From: a bacterium UBA6154
GTDB lineage: Bacteria > Actinomycetota > Actinomycetes > S36-B12
Assembly: GCA_002422375.1 (NCBI GenBank)
Contig: DIUQ01000043.1
Location: 227-10,573, forward strand
DNA: 10,347 nucleotides
Direction: 5' to 3'
A program made the translations under genes and the position numbers. Below are positions 7,952-10,347 of the stretch, in pieces. The notes beneath the pieces were generated by a model. It saw nothing but the letters and a program-made list of their open reading frames with translations, did no database searches and had not been told where the DNA came from. Position 1 is the stretch's first letter, and each line of letters starts with the position of its first letter.

Positions 7952-8170
7952 ATGGCCGACACCAGTACTTTGACACCGCCAGCACTCAGCGCCGCGGATC
8001 GTTGCGATCGCTGTGGAGCGCAGGCTTATGTTCTCGTCGAACTCAACGGTGGTTCCACACTGCAATTTTGCGGACACCACTGGTCAACTCACGAAAGTGC
8101 GCTCAGCCCACAGGCCACCCGAATCATTAATGAACTTCATCGGCTGTCTGAGCCTGCGCAACAGGTCTAA
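7952..8170 (+). CDS. Small zinc-ribbon-like protein (DUF7455-like)
   Basis: This is a 72-residue protein of unknown function that resembles the small actinobacterial proteins encoded between the principal sigma factor and parE. The core is DRCDRCGAQAYV, then QFCGHHW. Cys18, Cys21, Cys40 and His43 form a C-x2-C-x18-C-x2-H arrangement able to bind one zinc. The C-terminus is a short helix with no membrane segment. The frame is open further upstream to a GTG at 7874, but the extra 26 residues look unlike family N-termini, which begin close to this Met with a short Thr/Pro-rich stretch, so ATG 7952 is preferred. There is no Shine-Dalgarno sequence before it; TTAACTAT a few bases upstream could be a poor -10 of a leaderless transcript. 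It is divergent from parE and convergent with sigA. Confidence 0.83.
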   Translation: MADTSTLTPPALSAADRCDRCGAQAYVLVELNGGSTLQFCGHHWSTHESALSPQATRIINELHRLSEPAQQV

Positions 8171-8183
8171 ACGAGCAAATTTT

Positions 8184-8215
8184 TAACCGATTGGCACCTC
8201 AGTGCCGCACGGTTA
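8184..8215. terminator. Hairpin between convergent zinc-ribbon and sigA genes
   Basis: TAACCG (8184-8189) pairs with CGGTTA (8210-8215), and GGCAC (8193-8197) pairs with GTGCC (8202-8206). The stems are separated by a symmetric 3x3 internal loop and capped by a four-base loop. The hairpin sits in the 51-bp gap between two converging genes, so it can serve both directions. Neither side has a clean run of U after the stem. T-rich sequence lies on the zinc-ribbon side, which would read as A-rich after sigA. If it terminates, it does so as a tail-less hairpin. Confidence 0.5.
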
Positions 8216-8221
8216 GATCAT

Positions 8222-9658
8222 TTAGTCCAAATAATCACGGAGTACTTGAGATCGTGACGGGTGACGTAATTTAGACATTGTCTTGCTTTCAATCTGTCGG
8301 ATTCGCTCACGGGTGACTCCGTAGACCTTGCCAATCTCATCGAGGGTCTTAGGCTGACCGTCGGTGAGCCCAAAACGCATTCGAACAACGCCAGCTTCGC
8401 GATCTGAGAGAGTATCCAGCACCGACTCTAATTGCTCCTGCAGCAAGGTGAAAGACACTGCATCGCTGGGCACAATCGCTTCAGAGTCCTCAATGAGATC
8501 ACCAAACTCGCTGTCCCCCTCCTCACCTAATGGTGTGTGCAGGGATATCGGCTCCCGGCCGTACTTCTGTACTTCAACGACCTTCTCCGGGGTCATGTCG
8601 AGCTCCATGGCAAGTTCTTCTGGAGTGGGTTCACGTCCAAGGTCTTGGAGCATTTGTCGCTGAACACGTGCCAATTTGTTAATGACTTCCACCATGTGTA
8701 CCGGGATACGAATGGTTCGAGCTTGATCAGCCATGGCTCGTGTAATCGCCTGACGAATCCACCAGGTTGCATACGTGGAGAATTTGTATCCCTTGGTGTA
8801 ATCGAATTTCTCTACCGCTCGGATCAAACCGAGATTTCCCTCTTGAATGAGATCGAGGAACAGCATTCCGCGTCCGGTATATCGCTTAGCCAGCGAAACA
8901 ACTAGACGAAGGTTTGCTTCCAGAAGATGATTCTTGGCGCGGCGACCATCGGTGGCAATCCATTCCATATCGCCCCGGGTCTTCTTGTCCATTTTGCCGC
9001 CCTCATTGAGCATCTCTTCAGCAAAAAGTCCGGCCTCTATGCGCTTGGCTAACTCAACTTCCATTTCGGCATTCAGCAGTGGGACCTTGCCGATTTGCTT
9101 GAGATAGTCCTTGACAGGATCCGCGGTGGCGCCAGCAACGGTGACTGTTTGGACGGGTTCATCTGTCTCGTCAACATGTGAAATGACGAAACTAGCGGAA
9201 TCATCTGCAGCGGCAGCGGGATCCTCGGCAACAGTTGCCAAATCTTTCTCAAGGTCTGCTTCCAGATCTTTTTCCAGTTCCGCAGCAACCTCTAGGTCTG
9301 GTTCGTCGCCAGGGACCAATTCAATGACTTCGTCGCCTAATTCGATCACTTCAACAATGGCATCGTCGCCATCTAGATCAGGAGATTTTTTAGATGTTTT
9401 TGCCGGAGCTGACTTCTTAGGCGCCGTTGCTTTTTTTGCCGGTGCAGACTTCTTAGCTCCAGCCGCCTTCTTGGCTGGAGCCGCCTTCTTGGCAGGTACG
9501 GATTTCTTGGCCGGTGCAGACTTCTTAGCTCCAGCCGCCTTCTTGGCTGGAGCCGCCTTCTTGGCAGATACGGATTTCTTGGCCGGTGCAGACTTCTTAG
9601 CTGGAGCCGCCTTCTTCACAGGTTTGGTGCTTCCGGTCTTTTTCGCTGCTGCTGCCAT
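8222..9658 (-). CDS. sigA: Principal (housekeeping) RNA polymerase sigma factor
   Basis: This is the sigma-70 group 1 factor (called RpoD, SigA or HrdB) that lets RNA polymerase recognise -10/-35 promoters. From ATG 9658 the protein has 478 residues. An Ala/Lys/Pro-rich basic tail (about 5-92) contains a 24-residue tandem duplication. A strongly acidic segment (about 94-153) has repeats such as [17 protein letters not shown]. Region 1.2 follows at 180-210 ([16 protein letters not shown]). Regions 2.1-2.4 include [10 protein letters not shown] and [21 protein letters not shown] (285-305). Region 3 is REPTPEELA, and the region 4.2 helix-turn-helix is [20 protein letters not shown] (438-457). 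A TTG codon 13 residues further upstream also opens the frame, but the ATG begins the family-typical tail. The nearest purine run (GGAAAGG) lies about 13 bases away, an unusually long spacing. Basic tails also occur in mycobacterial and Streptomyces homologues. Confidence 0.96.
   Translation of the reverse strand: MAAAAKKTGSTKPVKKAAPAKKSAPAKKSVSAKKAAPAKKAAGAKKSAPAKKSVPAKKAAPAKKAAGAKKSAPAKKATAPKKSAPAKTSKKSPDLDGDDAIVEVIELGDEVIELVPGDEPDLEVAAELEKDLEADLEKDLATVAEDPAAAADDSASFVISHVDETDEPVQTVTVAGATADPVKDYLKQIGKVPLLNAEMEVELAKRIEAGLFAEEMLNEGGKMDKKTRGDMEWIATDGRRAKNHLLEANLRLVVSLAKRYTGRGMLFLDLIQEGNLGLIRAVEKFDYTKGYKFSTYATWWIRQAITRAMADQARTIRIPVHMVEVINKLARVQRQMLQDLGREPTPEELAMELDMTPEKVVEVQKYGREPISLHTPLGEEGDSEFGDLIEDSEAIVPSDAVSFTLLQEQLESVLDTLSDREAGVVRMRFGLTDGQPKTLDEIGKVYGVTRERIRQIESKTMSKLRHPSRSQVLRDYLD
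9438..9581 (-). repeat. 72-bp tandem duplication in the sigA tail
   Basis: Two adjacent 72-bp units, 9438-9509 and 9510-9581, differ at one base by eye (71 of 72 identical). A partial third copy continues for 21 bases (9582-9602). In the protein these are residues 26-49 and 50-73; the single change is Ser versus Pro (SVSAKK versus SVPAKK). Each unit is built from shorter AKK-containing blocks. The near identity, including synonymous positions, suggests a recent expansion or active homogenisation. Confidence 0.92.
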
Positions 9659-9681
9659 GTGAGTGTGGGTGCCTTTCCGCT

Positions 9682-9710
9682 GATTGACCCATAACAAGTG
9701 CCCGAGTCAA
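9682..9710 (-). promoter_or_regulatory. Possible sigA promoter
   Basis: Read on the minus strand, TTGACT (9705-9710) matches five of six -35 consensus bases. A 17-base spacer is followed by TCAATC (9682-9687), a poor -10. The first five bases of the -35 and GTCAA near the -10 form an inverted repeat (9684-9688 and 9706-9710), so a TTGAC faces outward on each strand. The weak -10 keeps confidence low. Confidence 0.25.
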
Positions 9711-9713
9711 GCG

Positions 9714-9764
9714 ACGGGGCTTGTTCGGGCGTGCCTATCTTGACATGAGCCTTGGGAGCCCCGT
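9714..9764 (-). terminator. Long-loop inverted repeat after the right-edge gene
   Basis: Read on the minus strand, ACGGGGCT (9764-9757) and AGCCCCGT (9721-9714) form a perfect 8-bp GC-rich stem around a 35-base loop. The first arm begins within the TAA stop of the right-edge gene, a fitting place for a terminator, but there is no U-run and the loop is long. The same 105-bp gap (9659-9763) also holds GCCCGA/TCGGGC (9700-9705 and 9725-9730), which could compete with this fold. Confidence 0.3.
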
Positions 9765-10347
9765 TACCCGGGTTGGACTAAGCGGGCCCGAGCCTCACCC
9801 ATCTCAACGAACCACTCCAGCCGCTGATTCAGAGAGGCCTCAATGGGAAACGGGCCGAGTTGATCTACGGTGAAGGAACCCGTCCATCTTGTCTCTAGGA
9901 CCATCTTCTTGGATCCGGCACTCCTAAACGTATGACTCACGGACAGGTCAGGGAAGTTGCCTCCCGCAAGGGCTGTCGACAGCTTGTTTCCAGCGAAATT
10001 CCAGATCCAGCGGGGCTCAGCCAGCACGTCAATTGTGTGACCAGCAAGTTCATGGGCCCACACGTGCTCTCCATTTGTTTGCCCACTGTCACAGACCAAG
10101 GGCAAATTCACGACCGCATGGGCTGATGGGTAACAACGAGGCTGTTGTGGTGGTACGTATCTTTCAAAGGTTTCAGCAAGCTGAGCCTGGGCATCACGCA
10201 CCGTCACAGCTCGATAGGTCGTCAGGCAAATCAACCCTGTCTCCACCCACTCCCCTCCGGGTATTCGCAACCACGTTCGAACATGGTCGATCAAGCCAGG
10301 GCAGGAGCGAATCGCAGCATCACAGTACTGATCTGGCCCAGGTATAC
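9764..10347 (-). CDS. Hypothetical protein, 5'-truncated by the window edge, possibly PKD-like
   Basis: The frame is open from the window edge to TAA at 9764-9766, so the N-terminus is missing. A TTG at 10292-10294 could open a 176-residue product, but the frame continues upstream as IPGPDQYCDAAIRSCPG, which reads naturally into the rest, so the gene probably starts outside the window. The visible part has paired cysteines near the N-terminus (YCDAAIRSC, then GLICLTTYRA), the phrase IPGGEWVETGLIC, and a beta-rich C-terminal half with GHTIDVLAEPRWIWNF, a Gly-rich loop, VSHTFRSAGSK and a final EARARLVQPG. This resembles the degenerate PKD-type beta-sandwich seen in secreted actinobacterial proteins of unknown function. 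Export is inferred from cysteine content and composition; the signal peptide cannot be seen. Similarity is from memory of the pattern only. Confidence 0.62.
   Translation of the reverse strand, partial: IPGPDQYCDAAIRSCPGLIDHVRTWLRIPGGEWVETGLICLTTYRAVTVRDAQAQLAETFERYVPPQQPRCYPSAHAVVNLPLVCDSGQTNGEHVWAHELAGHTIDVLAEPRWIWNFAGNKLSTALAGGNFPDLSVSHTFRSAGSKKMVLETRWTGSFTVDQLGPFPIEASLNQRLEWFVEMGEARARLVQPG

Noticed and set aside
7862..8361. Shared 14-mer CTTAGGCTGACCGT at 7862-7875 and 8348-8361
   Set aside because: One exact match of this length within 10 kb is plausible by chance, and the second copy lies within conserved sigA region 4 codons, so I do not treat it as a repeat element.
9111..9662. 183-codon open frame antisense to the sigA tail, encoding a hydrophobic Phe/Leu/Ala repeat
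   Set aside because: It is the mirror of the repetitive AKK codons of sigA, which leave the opposite frame free of stops. It has no ribosome site and no recognisable domain.
9739..9744. TTGACA on the plus strand as a -35 element
   Set aside because: No -10-like sequence follows at 16-18 bases, and no plus-strand gene lies downstream.
1..10347. A defence system, mobile element or CRISPR array
   Set aside because: All credible coding regions are housekeeping or hypothetical; I saw no transposase, integrase, spaced direct repeats, tRNA-associated att site or toxin-antitoxin pair.

Overview
The window is a compact, housekeeping stretch of an actinobacterial (Actinomycetota) chromosome. This is inferred from the actinobacterial-type ParC and ParE, a principal sigma factor with a long Lys/Ala-rich tail followed by an acidic region, a small CxxC/CxxH protein of the kind found between sigA and parE in Actinobacteria, an FprA-type NADPH reductase, and GTG starts. 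Base composition looks close to half G+C and third codon positions are mixed, so this is not a classical high-GC soil actinomycete; a moderate-GC lineage, such as some aquatic ones, fits better (inference). Having its own topoisomerase IV argues against the mycobacterial/corynebacterial type, which usually relies on gyrase alone.

Layout. Positions 73-3876 hold a plus-strand run: parC, a sucrase/ferredoxin-like (Suc_Fer) thioredoxin-fold protein, and a CNHC-motif thioredoxin-family protein. Positions 7827-3860 hold a converging minus-strand run: parE, a small beta-carbonic anhydrase, and FprA-type ferredoxin/NADP reductase. In both runs the topoisomerase gene is joined to the next gene by a 4-nt ATGA overlap. 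The two runs meet tail to tail and overlap by 17 nt, with no terminator between them. A divergent gap (7828-7951) separates parE from a small zinc-ribbon gene (7952-8170, plus). That gene converges on the principal sigma factor gene (8222-9658, minus), with a compact hairpin between them. A 105-bp gap rich in short inverted repeats separates sigA from a partial, probably secreted hypothetical gene that runs off the right edge (9764-10347, minus). At the left edge an open frame ends in ATGA on the parC start, so parC itself may be an inner gene of a longer operon. No intergenic gap reaches 300 bases.

How the genes fit together. ParC and ParE form the topoisomerase IV heterotetramer that unlinks replicated chromosomes, and SigA directs housekeeping transcription. 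The four passenger genes are mostly redox proteins: a candidate [2Fe-2S] thioredoxin-fold protein, a dithiol protein and an NADPH-dependent flavoenzyme, plus a carbonic anhydrase. Whether the three redox proteins form one electron path is speculation from proximity. I see no mobile element, CRISPR array, tRNA, rRNA or defence system. The least ordinary items are the mirror-image topoisomerase/redox operons, the apparently leaderless parE start with a palindrome on its -10 element, and a nearly perfect 72-bp tandem duplication in the sigA tail.
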